From assembly GCA_964369185.1 (NCBI GenBank), contig CAYJEN010000001.1, positions 35,802 to 99,801 on the forward strand: DNA of 64,000 nucleotides, given 5' to 3'. The translations under genes and the position numbers were made by a program. Positions 34,181-42,949 of the stretch are shown here, one piece after another. A model generated the notes under the pieces. It was not told the DNA's origin and ran no database searches. It was given only the letters and a program-made list of their open reading frames with translations. The stretch's first letter is position 1. Each line of letters begins with the position of its first letter. The DNA is from CAYJAZ01 sp964369185. Its GTDB lineage: Bacteria; Desulfobacterota; Desulfovibrionia; Desulfovibrionales; Desulfovibrionaceae.

Positions 34181-34405
34181 CTAGGGTATGTTTCTAAATT
34201 AATTCTTTTGATTTTTGATAGTTGCATGAAGTTAGGTGAATTACTTTGATAAAAAAACGATATTTCGCTATCAGAAATATCAACAAGTAGCTTCGTCAAA
34301 GTAAATTTTTATTCAAGTCATTTATGTTTTGATAAACTCCTTTCATAAAAATTTACTTTTCCTTGTCAAAAACGCAAAATCTCTTAATTTAGAAACACAC
34401 CCTAA
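34181..34405. repeat. Hairpin MITE, GGGTGTGTTTC-end family, long copy
   Basis: Begins CTAGGGTATGTTTCTAAATT and ends TTAATTTAGAAACACACCCTAA, near-perfect 20-bp inverted ends. At about 225 bp it is longer than the copies at 15498 and 18978, with an inner inverted repeat (GATATTTCGCTATC region and TTTGATAA/TTGTCAAA). It fills most of the gap between the Dabb and PHP genes. No coding frame. Confidence 0.78.
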
Positions 34406-34491
34406 TAAATAAAATTTTTTATGAGAGAAGAAGACCTTAAAAGGATAAGGAATTACTTTGTTTTACCCTATACCTTCTTCTCTTGTAATTA

Positions 34492-35406
34492 TTAATTTAG
34501 ATTCAATACATTTGTGATAAGCTTTTCTTCGTCTTCTACAGAGTGCCAAGTGGAATCTTTTGACTTGCCGTGATAGTCAGTACCTATTGATTTTATAAGA
34601 TTTAATTCATCTGCCAAGTCATTGAGTTGTGCTATTTGTTCGCTTGAAAAATTCTTGTAATATACTTCAATTCCATCAAGACCAAGTTCTTTAAGGTTTC
34701 TAATTATCGTAAAAGATTGCTCTTGTGTAATGCTATCTTTCCATGCGGCATGAACAAGAATATCAAATGGATGCGCCATTATTGCAAGTCCATTTGCTTT
34801 ATGTACCATATCAATAGCAGATTTAGGATCGGGATAGATAGCTTTAAACTCTGAATATTCTTCTTTATTCAAAATTTCAACAAAAGATTCAAAGCGGTTT
34901 TTTGCATATCCGTTGACGATAAGCGCATGTGATAAATCATTATGTGTGAGATATTGCCTACTTGGATGAGAAATTTCTAAATTGAATTTATACCCATTTT
35001 CTCTAAGTTTATTTGCAAAGGCAATAACAATTTTTTCTTCTTTTATATAGTATTTTTCTAATTCTTTGCTTAGGATATTGTAATCAAAATTAATTGCAAG
35101 CATATGAAGATATTCCATAAAATCATTACGATTTGTAACTGTTAGTTCTATCCCATTTATGCATTGCATATCATATGATTCTGCAATTTTTTGTGCTTCT
35201 TTTACTCCTGCAAGAGTATCATGATCTGTAAGAGCAAAATATTTTACATTATCAGCGTGTAATGCTTTAACAACTTGAGCTACACTTGTGTTGCCATCGC
35301 TACAATTTGAGTGACAATGAAAGTTCACACGCAAGGAAGAATCCATATTTTTACTCCTATTTTTGCTTGAATAAAAATAGGAGATAATCCGTGAAAAAGA
35401 AATCAT
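34492..35406 (-). CDS. PHP-family phosphoesterase (RNase AM/YciV-like)
   Basis: 304 aa from the ATG at 35406; an in-frame ATG at 35346 (MDSSLRVNFHCHS) gives 284 aa and the usual start of the domain. Both have AGGAG. Metal-binding motifs of the PHP domain: HCHSNCSDG, LTDHDTLAG, NGIELTV, MAHPFD and GTDYHG. Homologues remove 3'-phosphate from 3',5'-bisphosphorylated nucleotides or act as 5'-3' exonucleases on short RNA/DNA. The internal ATG's ribosome binding site lies in a perfect hairpin (35354-35383), so the two starts may be used under different conditions. Confidence 0.85.
   Translation of the reverse strand: MISFSRIISYFYSSKNRSKNMDSSLRVNFHCHSNCSDGNTSVAQVVKALHADNVKYFALTDHDTLAGVKEAQKIAESYDMQCINGIELTVTNRNDFMEYLHMLAINFDYNILSKELEKYYIKEEKIVIAFANKLRENGYKFNLEISHPSRQYLTHNDLSHALIVNGYAKNRFESFVEILNKEEYSEFKAIYPDPKSAIDMVHKANGLAIMAHPFDILVHAAWKDSITQEQSFTIIRNLKELGLDGIEVYYKNFSSEQIAQLNDLADELNLIKSIGTDYHGKSKDSTWHSVEDEEKLITNVLNLN
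35354..35383 (-). promoter_or_regulatory. Perfect stem-loop covering the internal ribosome binding site of the PHP gene
   Basis: Minus-strand transcript: CTCCTATTTTT / AAAAATAGGAG, 11 perfect pairs, 8-nt loop. The 3' arm contains the AGGAG of the in-frame start at 35346. It lies inside the reading frame from 35406, so a ribosome starting upstream would open it. Confidence 0.6.
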
Positions 35407-35427
35407 AATTTAACTCCTACTTATTAC

Positions 35428-35444
35428 TTTGAAACACACCCTAT
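35428..35444. repeat. Single MITE end
   Basis: TTTGAAACACACCCTAT matches the right end of the GGGTGTGTTTC MITE family. No partner end within the element length, so it is a remnant. It lies just upstream of the PHP start. Confidence 0.5.
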
Positions 35445-35491
35445 TGAAAAATATAATATATTCCTTTAAAATTCAAGTTTATTTTAAAAGA

Positions 35492-35522
35492 GTAAAGCAT
35501 AGGGAGATAACCTATGCTTTAC
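35492..35522 (-). terminator. Hairpin upstream of PHP, downstream of malic enzyme
   Basis: Perfect 12-bp stem GTAAAGCATAGG / CCTATGCTTTAC with a 7-nt loop, 35 bp after the malic enzyme stop. No strong T-run, but likely the terminator of that gene. Confidence 0.6.
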
Positions 35523-35536
35523 AATATTAATTAATA

Positions 35537-35553
35537 TTAGAAAGACACCCTAA
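35537..35553. repeat. Single MITE end
   Basis: TTAGAAAGACACCCTAA, same orientation as the end at 35428 and matching the right MITE end with one change. Three bp after it lies the malic enzyme stop codon. Confidence 0.5.
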
Positions 35554-35556
35554 AAA

Positions 35557-36867
35557 TTATAAGTAGCTTTTGCAAAGAGCATCTGCACGTGCATTAGATT
35601 TTTGAATACGCTCTGTAAGTGATTTTTTATATGCTTCCATATCAGTGATGTGTTTTGTAGCAACGCCAGAATCCATCGCTGCTTGAGCAACTGCGGAACT
35701 TGTCCAAGTAAGAAGGCGTGGATCAAGTGGAGTAGGAATGATGTAATCAGGACCATATTCAAATTTTCTGCCATTGTATGCAGCTTCAATTTCAGGAAGA
35801 ACAGCTTCTTTTGCAAGAGCAGCAATGCTTTTTGCTGCAGCTAATTTCATAGCTTCATTGATTTTTTTAGCACCACAGTCAAGAGCACCACGGAAGATGT
35901 AAGGGAAACCTGAAACGTTGTTTACTTGGTTAGGATAGTCAGAGCGACCTGTTCCCATCATAACATCAGGGCGAGCTTCTTTAGCTTTAGGATATGCAAT
36001 TTCAGGATTAGGGTTTGAGCAAGCAAAGATGATTGGGTGTGCATTCATTGAACGAACCATATCTTGAGAGATGATGTCAGGTTGTGAAAGTCCTAAGAAC
36101 ATATCAGCACCTTTCATACATTCAGCTAAAGTAGCACCTTTTGCTTGTGCAAATTGACCTTTATATTTATCAAGATTTGAACGATCTTTAGTGATAAGTC
36201 CTTTAGAATCAAACATATAGATATTTTTAGGGTCTACACCAAGTGCAACATAGAATTTAGAACAAGCAATACCGGCAGCACCAGCACCTGAAACAACAAG
36301 TTTCATATCTTCAATTCTTTTGTTAGCAATTTCAGCAGCGTTTATAAGACCGGCACCTGAAATAACAGCAGTTCCGTGTTGATCATCGTGGAAAACAGGA
36401 ATATCGAGTTCTTCAATAAGTGTTTCTTCTATTTTGAAACATTCAGGAGCTTTGATATCTTCAAGGTTGATACCACCAAAAGTTGGTTCTAAAGCTTTTA
36501 CAATTTCGATAAGTTTGTCAGGGTCGTTACAGTTTAGGTTGATATCAAATACATCAACGTCAGCGAATTTTTTGAATAAAATCGCTTTACCTTCCATAAC
36601 AGGTTTACCGGCTAAAGGCCCAATATTTCCAAGCCCCAGAACCGCAGTTCCGTTAGAAACAACAGCAACTAAGTTTGCTCTGCCTGTATATTTTGCAGCA
36701 TCTTCAGGGTTTTCTTTAATTGCAATACATGCCTCTGCCACACCAGGAGAATATGCAAGTGATAAATCTAATTGGTTAGCGCATGATTTCACAGGTAAAA
36801 CTTCAAGTTTACCCGGACGTGGGTTCAAGTGATAATTTAATGCATCTTCTTTAGTGAACAAAGCCAT
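35557..36867 (-). CDS. Malic enzyme (malate dehydrogenase, oxaloacetate-decarboxylating)
   Basis: 436 aa, the short bacterial form. N-terminal malic domain with LDLSLAYSPGVAEAC, the catalytic Lys in PVMEGKAILFKKFA, and metal ligands GINLEDIKAPECF and FHDDQHGTAV. NAD(P)-binding domain from about 165 (LVVSGAGAAGIACSK). It converts malate to pyruvate and CO2 with reduction of NAD(P). In sulfate reducers and relatives it links C4 acid growth to pyruvate. Cofactor preference is not readable with confidence. Monocistronic. Confidence 0.93.
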   Translation of the reverse strand: MALFTKEDALNYHLNPRPGKLEVLPVKSCANQLDLSLAYSPGVAEACIAIKENPEDAAKYTGRANLVAVVSNGTAVLGLGNIGPLAGKPVMEGKAILFKKFADVDVFDINLNCNDPDKLIEIVKALEPTFGGINLEDIKAPECFKIEETLIEELDIPVFHDDQHGTAVISGAGLINAAEIANKRIEDMKLVVSGAGAAGIACSKFYVALGVDPKNIYMFDSKGLITKDRSNLDKYKGQFAQAKGATLAECMKGADMFLGLSQPDIISQDMVRSMNAHPIIFACSNPNPEIAYPKAKEARPDVMMGTGRSDYPNQVNNVSGFPYIFRGALDCGAKKINEAMKLAAAKSIAALAKEAVLPEIEAAYNGRKFEYGPDYIIPTPLDPRLLTWTSSAVAQAAMDSGVATKHITDMEAYKKSLTERIQKSNARADALCKSYL

Positions 36868-37008
36868 GACATTTACTCCTTTAATAGCAGGTTAATATTT
36901 TGAATAGGTGTAGGCTATGTTAATTCAAAATTAAATGCAAGCTTTTTCAGAGTAGTATATTAATGTATTTATAAGTGCTAATTTCTTTTAAGTGTACTTC
37001 TAACTGTA

Positions 37009-37563
37009 CTAAAGCTTTATCCCTAGAAGTTTCATGCACTGATTTACAGAATCTTCTATAGAACCGGAGTTATCAACTCGTAAGCAGTTGTGATTTATTG
37101 GTATATTAATTCTTTTGAGTCTGCCTTGCAGTTGTTTTCCACTTTCTCGCCCACGGCTGATGAGTCTTTTCTTTAGAATATCATGATTTACATCAATAAG
37201 AATAGGTTCAATGTGCGGGTAAAGCTTGATTGCATGAGGAAGATATTCTCGCGAGCCATTTACAAGAACATTTTTTCCTTTTTCAATTTCTTTCTCAACG
37301 TATTTAGGAATGCCATAAAAATGTTCGTGACTACTCCAAGACATTAAGAAGAAACCTTCTTTTTCTTTTTCTAAAAATTCATCTTTTGATATGTAGATAT
37401 AATCTTCATTCACCCCTTGTTTTGATACAACAGATGGTTCACGAGTAATGTATCTTTGTACAAAAACAAAATTTGATTGATTAACTCTTCCTTTTAGTTC
37501 AGTGAGGAGGGTGTCTTTACCGGCGCCTGATGGTCCGATAAAGTAAAAAAGTTTTCCCTTCAT
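37009..37563 (-). CDS. phnN: Ribose 1,5-bisphosphate phosphokinase-like protein
   Basis: 184 aa from the ATG at 37563 (MKGKLFYFIGPSGAGKD); the ATG at 37587 adds eight residues. P-loop GPSGAGKDTLL, then RYITREPS and the block FFLMSWSSHEHFYGIP, which fit PhnN (guanylate-kinase-like fold) rather than true guanylate kinase. PhnN makes PRPP from ribose 1,5-bisphosphate, at the end of phosphonate catabolism. No other phn gene is nearby, so it may be an isolated PRPP-salvage enzyme or part of a scattered pathway. It has no strong ribosome binding site. Confidence 0.75.
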   Translation of the reverse strand: MKGKLFYFIGPSGAGKDTLLTELKGRVNQSNFVFVQRYITREPSVVSKQGVNEDYIYISKDEFLEKEKEGFFLMSWSSHEHFYGIPKYVEKEIEKGKNVLVNGSREYLPHAIKLYPHIEPILIDVNHDILKKRLISRGRESGKQLQGRLKRINIPINHNCLRVDNSGSIEDSVNQCMKLLGIKL

Positions 37564-37837
37564 ATAATATATTTCTCTCGCTTTCATTTTATATTTAAAA
37601 CCGAAAACTATGATACTTTTAATTCATTTATAAGTGCTATATTAAATCTGAAAATGAAATTAGTCAATAGCCTTTAAAGGAATTAGATATTCAGTAATAA
37701 AAATTATCACAAAATGTTCACTTGTGTATTCTTTCAATGAGTGCTATAGATTTTTGAAGAAAAAGTTAAGGGTGATTAAAACTATTAAATCACTTCACTT
37801 TTTTATATATAAACTAAAATAAAATAAGAGGTTATAT

Positions 37838-38803
37838 ATGTTATTAGCATCTATTGCATTAATTGTAGGTATTGTGCTTTTAGTTTGGAGCGCCGATAAA
37901 TTTGTTGACGGAGCTGCCGGAACTGCACGATATTTTTCTATATCTCCTTTAATAATAGGTATGGTTATTGTTGGTTTTGGAACATCTGCACCGGAAATGT
38001 TAGTTTCTGCATTGGCGGCGGTTGATGGAAATCCTGGTATTGCTCTTGGTAATGCCTATGGTTCAAACATTGCGAATATTGCTTTAATATTAGGTGTAAC
38101 AGCGCTTATTAGCCCTGTTGTTGTTCATAAAAAAATTATGACAAAAGAATTACCTATATTAGTAGCCGTAACAGCTCTAACCCTTTTCTTAATATATGAT
38201 TTAAATCTATCTCGTATTGATGCTATCATCTTACTTATTGTTTTTATTGCTATTATGGTATGGACAATTATAGGTGCAATAAAAGGTAAAGGTGGAGATT
38301 TTGAAACTGAAGAAGAAGAAAAAACTCCTCTAAAAACTTCTATAATGTGGCTTGTAATTGGTTTAGTTCTTCTTATTGTAAGTTCACGTATACTTGTATG
38401 GGGTGCTATTGAAATAGCTGAATTGTTTGGTATTAGTGATATGATTATCGGACTTACAGTTGTTGCGATAGGAACCTCACTTCCTGAGTTGGCATCATCA
38501 GTAGTAGCAGCACGTAAAGGTGAACATGACATTGCTTTAGGTAACGTAATTGGCTCTAACTTCTTTAATACTTTAGCTGTTGTAGGTATAGCCGGTTCTA
38601 TTCATCCATTTGATTTACCAATAGAAATTATTACTCGTGATATGCTTATTATGGGTATTCTTACACTTTCTCTTTTCTTTTTTGGTGCTACGTTTAAAGG
38701 AAAGCTTGGGCGTATCAATAGATTTGAAGGTCTTATATTGGTGTTGATTTATGTGGGATACACAGCATTACTTGTAAATGTTGCGCTTTCCGGTCAACAA
38801 TAA
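37838..38803 (+). CDS. Calcium/sodium antiporter (CaCA family, YrbG-like)
   Basis: 321 aa, ten hydrophobic helices in two inverted halves. The alpha-repeats that form the ion site are present: GFGTSAPEMLVS (about 48-60) and AIGTSLPELASS (about 213-225). A charged cytoplasmic loop (about 148-165, FETEEEEKTP) separates the halves. It exchanges Ca2+ for Na+ or H+ across the inner membrane. GGT motif and length fit the bacterial YrbG branch. Monocistronic; ends at a hairpin terminator. Confidence 0.9.
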   Translation: MLLASIALIVGIVLLVWSADKFVDGAAGTARYFSISPLIIGMVIVGFGTSAPEMLVSALAAVDGNPGIALGNAYGSNIANIALILGVTALISPVVVHKKIMTKELPILVAVTALTLFLIYDLNLSRIDAIILLIVFIAIMVWTIIGAIKGKGGDFETEEEEKTPLKTSIMWLVIGLVLLIVSSRILVWGAIEIAELFGISDMIIGLTVVAIGTSLPELASSVVAARKGEHDIALGNVIGSNFFNTLAVVGIAGSIHPFDLPIEIITRDMLIMGILTLSLFFFGATFKGKLGRINRFEGLILVLIYVGYTALLVNVALSGQQ

Positions 38804-38825
38804 TAACTTAGTATAAAAATATATA

Positions 38826-38867
38826 AAGAGGAGAGACGTACTTTTATGGAAGTAAGCCTCTCCTCTT
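38826..38867 (+). terminator. Terminator of the antiporter gene
   Basis: Perfect 10-bp stem AAGAGGAGAG / CTCTCCTCTT with a 22-nt loop; T-rich after the stem (CTTGCTTT). Confidence 0.6.
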
Positions 38868-39044
38868 CTTGCTTTAAAAGCTTTTGTAATAGTTTGAGAA
38901 AAAATAACAAAATGGTTAAAAAAAATAAATTTTTGTGTCAAGCTTGCAAAAAATTGATAAAAAGTGTATAAGGTTCGAGCACGAACGTAAATTGGTAAGA
39001 AAATCTTATACATATCGTTCGATAAAGATAGATGAGGTGTTTGA

Positions 39045-40019
39045 ATGTTTGCATTTATTGTACGAAGAGCAATCCAGGCTATTCTTGCTTTGCTAGTTAT
39101 AAGCATGATTGGTTTTGGGATTAAGTACTCTTTTGGTGATCCTGTACGCGAGCTGGTTGGCGTATCAGTATCTGTTGAAGAGCGTGAAGCTGTTGCGGAA
39201 GAGCTTGGCTTGAATGACCCTATCCCTGTTCAGTGGTGGAGATTTTTACAAGACGCTGCCCAAGGAGATTTTGGTACTTCTTATATTTATAGAAAACCGG
39301 CGCTTGATATTATTTTAGAAAAAGCTCCTGCTACTATGGAACTTGCAATATTATCGACTATTTTGATTATTGTTATTTGTATCCCTGCGGGTGTTTATTG
39401 TGCTGTGAAGCAAAAATCTGTTTTCTCGAAACTCATTATGGCTGTATCAGTTATAGGTGTTTCAATTCCTGTATACCTCATTGCTATCGCTTTTATTCTA
39501 TATTTTTCTGTTAATTTAGGTTGGCTGCCTGCGTATGGTAGGGGACCAACAGCATTTATTGGCGGGTGGGAGTCTAACCTCTTATCGTGGGGCGCTTTCA
39601 GACATATTATTCTGCCTACAATCTGCTTAACCATTATTATGCTTCCTCTTTTTATCAGACTTATTAGAGCTGAAATGGTTGAAGCAATGCAGACTGAATA
39701 TGTAAAATTTGCACGCGCAAAAGGTGTTTCAGAGTATGATATCATTATGAAGCATGCTTTTAGAAACGCACTTTTACCTGTTATTACAATGGGTGGTGTT
39801 CAAATTGGTACAATGATTGCTTTTACAATTCTAACTGAAAGTGTTTTCCAGTGGCCTGGCTTAGGCTTTATGTTTATCTCTGCGGTGCATAGAGCTGATA
39901 CAGCAATGCTTGTTGCATATCTACTTTTCTGTGGTGTAATATTCGTTGGCGTAAACACTTTGGTTGATATCATTTACGGTTTAGTTAACCCTATGATTCG
40001 TATTGCAGGGAAAAAATAA
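39045..40019 (+). CDS. Oligopeptide/dipeptide ABC transporter permease (DppB/OppB type)
   Basis: 324 aa, six membrane helices. N-terminal MFAFIVRRAIQAILALLVISMIGF and the long periplasmic segment GDPVRELVGVSVSVEEREAVAEELGLNDPIPVQWWRFL are the DppB family signature. The EAA loop reads EYVKFARAKGVSEYDIIMKHAFRNALLPV. First gene of a four-gene transporter operon (B, C, D, F). The stop overlaps the next ATG by one base. No substrate-binding protein is encoded before it or after the operon. Confidence 0.9.
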   Translation: MFAFIVRRAIQAILALLVISMIGFGIKYSFGDPVRELVGVSVSVEEREAVAEELGLNDPIPVQWWRFLQDAAQGDFGTSYIYRKPALDIILEKAPATMELAILSTILIIVICIPAGVYCAVKQKSVFSKLIMAVSVIGVSIPVYLIAIAFILYFSVNLGWLPAYGRGPTAFIGGWESNLLSWGAFRHIILPTICLTIIMLPLFIRLIRAEMVEAMQTEYVKFARAKGVSEYDIIMKHAFRNALLPVITMGGVQIGTMIAFTILTESVFQWPGLGFMFISAVHRADTAMLVAYLLFCGVIFVGVNTLVDIIYGLVNPMIRIAGKK

Positions 40020-40936
40020 TGTCAAATTTTAAGAAATTTTTAGCATCAGATTTTTGGTATTCCTTTTCAAAGGATTGGGTTGCTGTAATTAGTACAATTA
40101 TATTGATTATTCTTTTTGTTGGAGCTTTTGGCGCACCTATTATTGCTCCTCACACTCCTTACGATGGCGCAACAATATCAATTATGGATTCTGAACTTCC
40201 TCCTGTATGGATGGAAGGCTCTGATCCAAGATTTATTCTAGGGACTGACGATCAAGGCCGTGATATTTTTTCAGCTATGCTTTATGGTATGAGAGTTTCT
40301 CTTATCATTGGTTTTGGTTCAGTTATCTTACAGATTTTCTTAGGAATTGTTATAGGACTTGCAGCAGGTTACGGCTCGTCTAGACTAGATAACTTCCTTA
40401 TGCGTTTTGCAGATGTTCAGTTATCATTCTCATCATACATGGTAGCAATCTTTTTTGGAGCTGTTATTATGTCTGCTGTTGGTGTTGGTGGATATGAAAA
40501 AATTGCTGTTCCTTTCCTTATTCTTGTTATTGCAATCTCTGAATGGCCTAAAATGGCTCGTACAGTGCGTGGTTCTGTGCTTGCAGAAAAGAGAAAAGAA
40601 TATGTTGAAGCGGCTAGAGTTGTTGGTTTTTCAAGTGTAAGAATTGTGTTCCGTCATATTCTTCCTAACTGCTTAACTCCAATTCTTGTTATTTCAACAC
40701 TTCAAGTTGCGCAAGCTGTTATGACAGAAGCGGCTTTATCATTTATTGGTCTTGGAATGCCGGTTACTCAGCCATCGCTTGGAACTCTTATTCGTTCTGG
40801 CTTTGATTACTTTTTCTCAGGTTACTGGTGGATTACATTATTCCCTGGTATTTTACTTGTTTTGCTTTCTCTTTCCATTAACCTCTTGGGTGACTGGTTA
40901 CGTGATTATCTAAACCCAAAAATTTATAAAGACTAA
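40019..40936 (+). CDS. Oligopeptide/dipeptide ABC transporter permease (DppC/OppC type)
   Basis: 305 aa. An N-terminal helix (about 18-38), a periplasmic part with PHTPYDGATISIMDSELPPVW and ILGTDDQGRDIFSAMLYGMRVSL (DppC hallmark), then the transport core with EAA loop EYVEAARVVGFSSVRIVFRHILPNCLTPI. Pairs with the DppB-type subunit. Start and stop are coupled to the neighbours (TAATG before; 9 bp to the ATPase gene). Confidence 0.9.
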   Translation: MSNFKKFLASDFWYSFSKDWVAVISTIILIILFVGAFGAPIIAPHTPYDGATISIMDSELPPVWMEGSDPRFILGTDDQGRDIFSAMLYGMRVSLIIGFGSVILQIFLGIVIGLAAGYGSSRLDNFLMRFADVQLSFSSYMVAIFFGAVIMSAVGVGGYEKIAVPFLILVIAISEWPKMARTVRGSVLAEKRKEYVEAARVVGFSSVRIVFRHILPNCLTPILVISTLQVAQAVMTEAALSFIGLGMPVTQPSLGTLIRSGFDYFFSGYWWITLFPGILLVLLSLSINLLGDWLRDYLNPKIYKD

Positions 40937-40945
40937 GAGGTTAAT

Positions 40946-41941
40946 ATGTCAAATACTAAAGATTTCCCTCTTTTAGAAGTAAATAATTTATCGGTAGAAT
41001 TTGCTACTCGTCACATGAATCTTAAAGCTGTTAATAATGTTTCATTTTCATTAAACGCAGGTGAAAGACTAGGACTTGTGGGCGAATCTGGTGCCGGTAA
41101 ATCTGTAACAGGTTTTTCTCTTATCAATCTTATTTCTAAACCTGGTTACATTTCAAATGGTTCTATTTTATTTGATGGACTTGATATCGTAAAAGCTCCG
41201 GAAAAAACTTTACGCTCAATCCGTGGCGATAGGATTTCAATGATTTTCCAAGATCCAATGATGACACTAAACCCTGTGCTCACAATTGGTGAACAAATGC
41301 GCGAAACACTTTTTGCTCATAGAAAAATGAGTAAAAATGAAGCGAATGAAATTGCAATCGACAGATTAAAACGTGTACATATTCCTTCACCGGAACGTAG
41401 ACTTACTCAATACCCACACGAACTTTCAGGCGGTATGCGTCAGCGTGTTGTTATTGCGATTGCTCTTTTGACCGACCCACAGCTTATTATCGCTGATGAA
41501 CCGACAACAGCTCTTGACGTTACCATCCAAGCAGAAATTATGGAACTTTTGCTTGAACTTTGCACAAAGAGAAATATGGGGCTTATCCTTATTACTCACG
41601 ATTTGGGCGTGGTATCACAAGTAACACAAAGAATTGCGGTTATGTATGCAGGGCGTGTTGTAGAAACAGCAAATACAGCTGATATGATTGAAAAAGCTGC
41701 GCATTACTATACAAAAGGTTTACTTGCAGCACTTCCGCAAGGAAAAATCTATGGTAAAGCCGGTGTACGTCAAAGATTGAACCAAATTCCGGGGGTAATG
41801 CCTTCACTTACAGCTATTCCAAGTGGCTGCCCATTCCATCCACGTTGTGAAGCATGTCAACAAGTTTGTATTGACAAACGTCCGGAACTTACAGAAGTAG
41901 CACCTCAACATTTTGTTGCGTGTCACTTCCCAATTAAATAA
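40946..41941 (+). CDS. Oligopeptide/dipeptide ABC transporter ATPase (DppD/OppD type)
   Basis: 331 aa. Walker A GESGAGKSV, Q-loop FQDPMMTLNPVLTIGEQ, signature LSGGMRQRVVIA, Walker B LIIADEPTTALD and the H-loop ITHDLGVV. The C-terminal oligopeptide extension has the cysteine cluster CPFHPRCEACQQVC...CHF, which in DppD/OppD proteins can bind a 4Fe-4S cluster. It works as a heterodimer with the next gene's product. Confidence 0.92.
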   Translation: MSNTKDFPLLEVNNLSVEFATRHMNLKAVNNVSFSLNAGERLGLVGESGAGKSVTGFSLINLISKPGYISNGSILFDGLDIVKAPEKTLRSIRGDRISMIFQDPMMTLNPVLTIGEQMRETLFAHRKMSKNEANEIAIDRLKRVHIPSPERRLTQYPHELSGGMRQRVVIAIALLTDPQLIIADEPTTALDVTIQAEIMELLLELCTKRNMGLILITHDLGVVSQVTQRIAVMYAGRVVETANTADMIEKAAHYYTKGLLAALPQGKIYGKAGVRQRLNQIPGVMPSLTAIPSGCPFHPRCEACQQVCIDKRPELTEVAPQHFVACHFPIK

Positions 41942-41955
41942 GCTAAAGGTACACT

Positions 41956-42948
41956 ATGAATACTCCTTTACTCCAATTAAATAATGTTGTTAAGCACTTT
42001 GATATATCAGGTGGTTTTCTTGATCAGCTAAAGCTTACTAAAGAAGGCTTTAAGCGTAAAAAAACTGTTGTTCATGCGGTAAACTCTGTTTCTCTTGATA
42101 TTGAAGAAGGTGAAACTTTGTCAGTTGTTGGTGAATCTGGTTGTGGTAAAAGTACGCTTGCTCGTACAGTTATCCGTCTTTATAAGCCAAACAGCGGTGA
42201 AATTATTTATCGTGGTCAGCACATTGAAAAACTCAATGATAAAGAAATGCTTCCATTCCGTAAAAAAATGCAAATGGTTTTCCAAGATCCTTATGCCTCT
42301 TTAAATCCACGTATGAAAGTAAAAACTATTCTTGAAGAGCCTGTTCGTTTCCATAATCCGCAAATGTCAACTAAAGATGTTGAAGCGAAAGTATTTGAAG
42401 TTATGGAACAAGTTGGTATTGCACCTGCTTGGGCGAATAGATTCCCTCATGAATTTTCAGGCGGACAAAGACAGCGTATTTCTTTAGCGCGTGCGCTTGT
42501 GGTTGACCCTGAATTTATCGTAGCTGATGAACCTATTTCTGCGCTTGACGTTTCTATTCAAGCACAGGTTCTAAACCTTATGATGGATTTGCAAGAAAAA
42601 CGCAAGCTTACATACTTGTTTATTTCTCACGATTTATCAGTTGTTGAGCATATATCATCACGTGTTGCAGTTATGTATCTTGGTTCACTTTGCGAACTTG
42701 CACCGGCTGAAGAATTATTTAATAATCCTAAGCATCCGTATACACAAGCTTTATTGTCAGCTATTCCAAATTTCGGAATTGACCCTAAAGACCGTATTAG
42801 ACTAGAAGGTGAAGTACCAACTCCTATTAATCTTCCTAGCGGTTGTGTATTCCATGGTAGATGTAAATATGCGAAACCTATTTGTTCACAAGAAATTCCA
42901 CAAATTAAGAAAGTAGATAATACTTTTATAGCTTGTCACTTACATTAA
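41956..42948 (+). CDS. Oligopeptide/dipeptide ABC transporter ATPase (DppF/OppF type)
   Basis: 330 aa. Walker A GESGCGKSTLA, FQDPYASLNPRM, signature FSGGQRQRISLARAL, Walker B FIVADEPISALD, H-loop ISHDLSVVEH. The N-terminal insertion (DISGGFLDQLKLTKEGFKRKKTVVHAVN) is typical of OppF/DppF. C-terminal cysteines CVFHGRCKYAKPIC match the partner's cluster. TrkH begins 1 bp after the stop, so it may share this transcript. Confidence 0.92.
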   Translation: MNTPLLQLNNVVKHFDISGGFLDQLKLTKEGFKRKKTVVHAVNSVSLDIEEGETLSVVGESGCGKSTLARTVIRLYKPNSGEIIYRGQHIEKLNDKEMLPFRKKMQMVFQDPYASLNPRMKVKTILEEPVRFHNPQMSTKDVEAKVFEVMEQVGIAPAWANRFPHEFSGGQRQRISLARALVVDPEFIVADEPISALDVSIQAQVLNLMMDLQEKRKLTYLFISHDLSVVEHISSRVAVMYLGSLCELAPAEELFNNPKHPYTQALLSAIPNFGIDPKDRIRLEGEVPTPINLPSGCVFHGRCKYAKPICSQEIPQIKKVDNTFIACHLH

Positions 42949-42949
42949 T

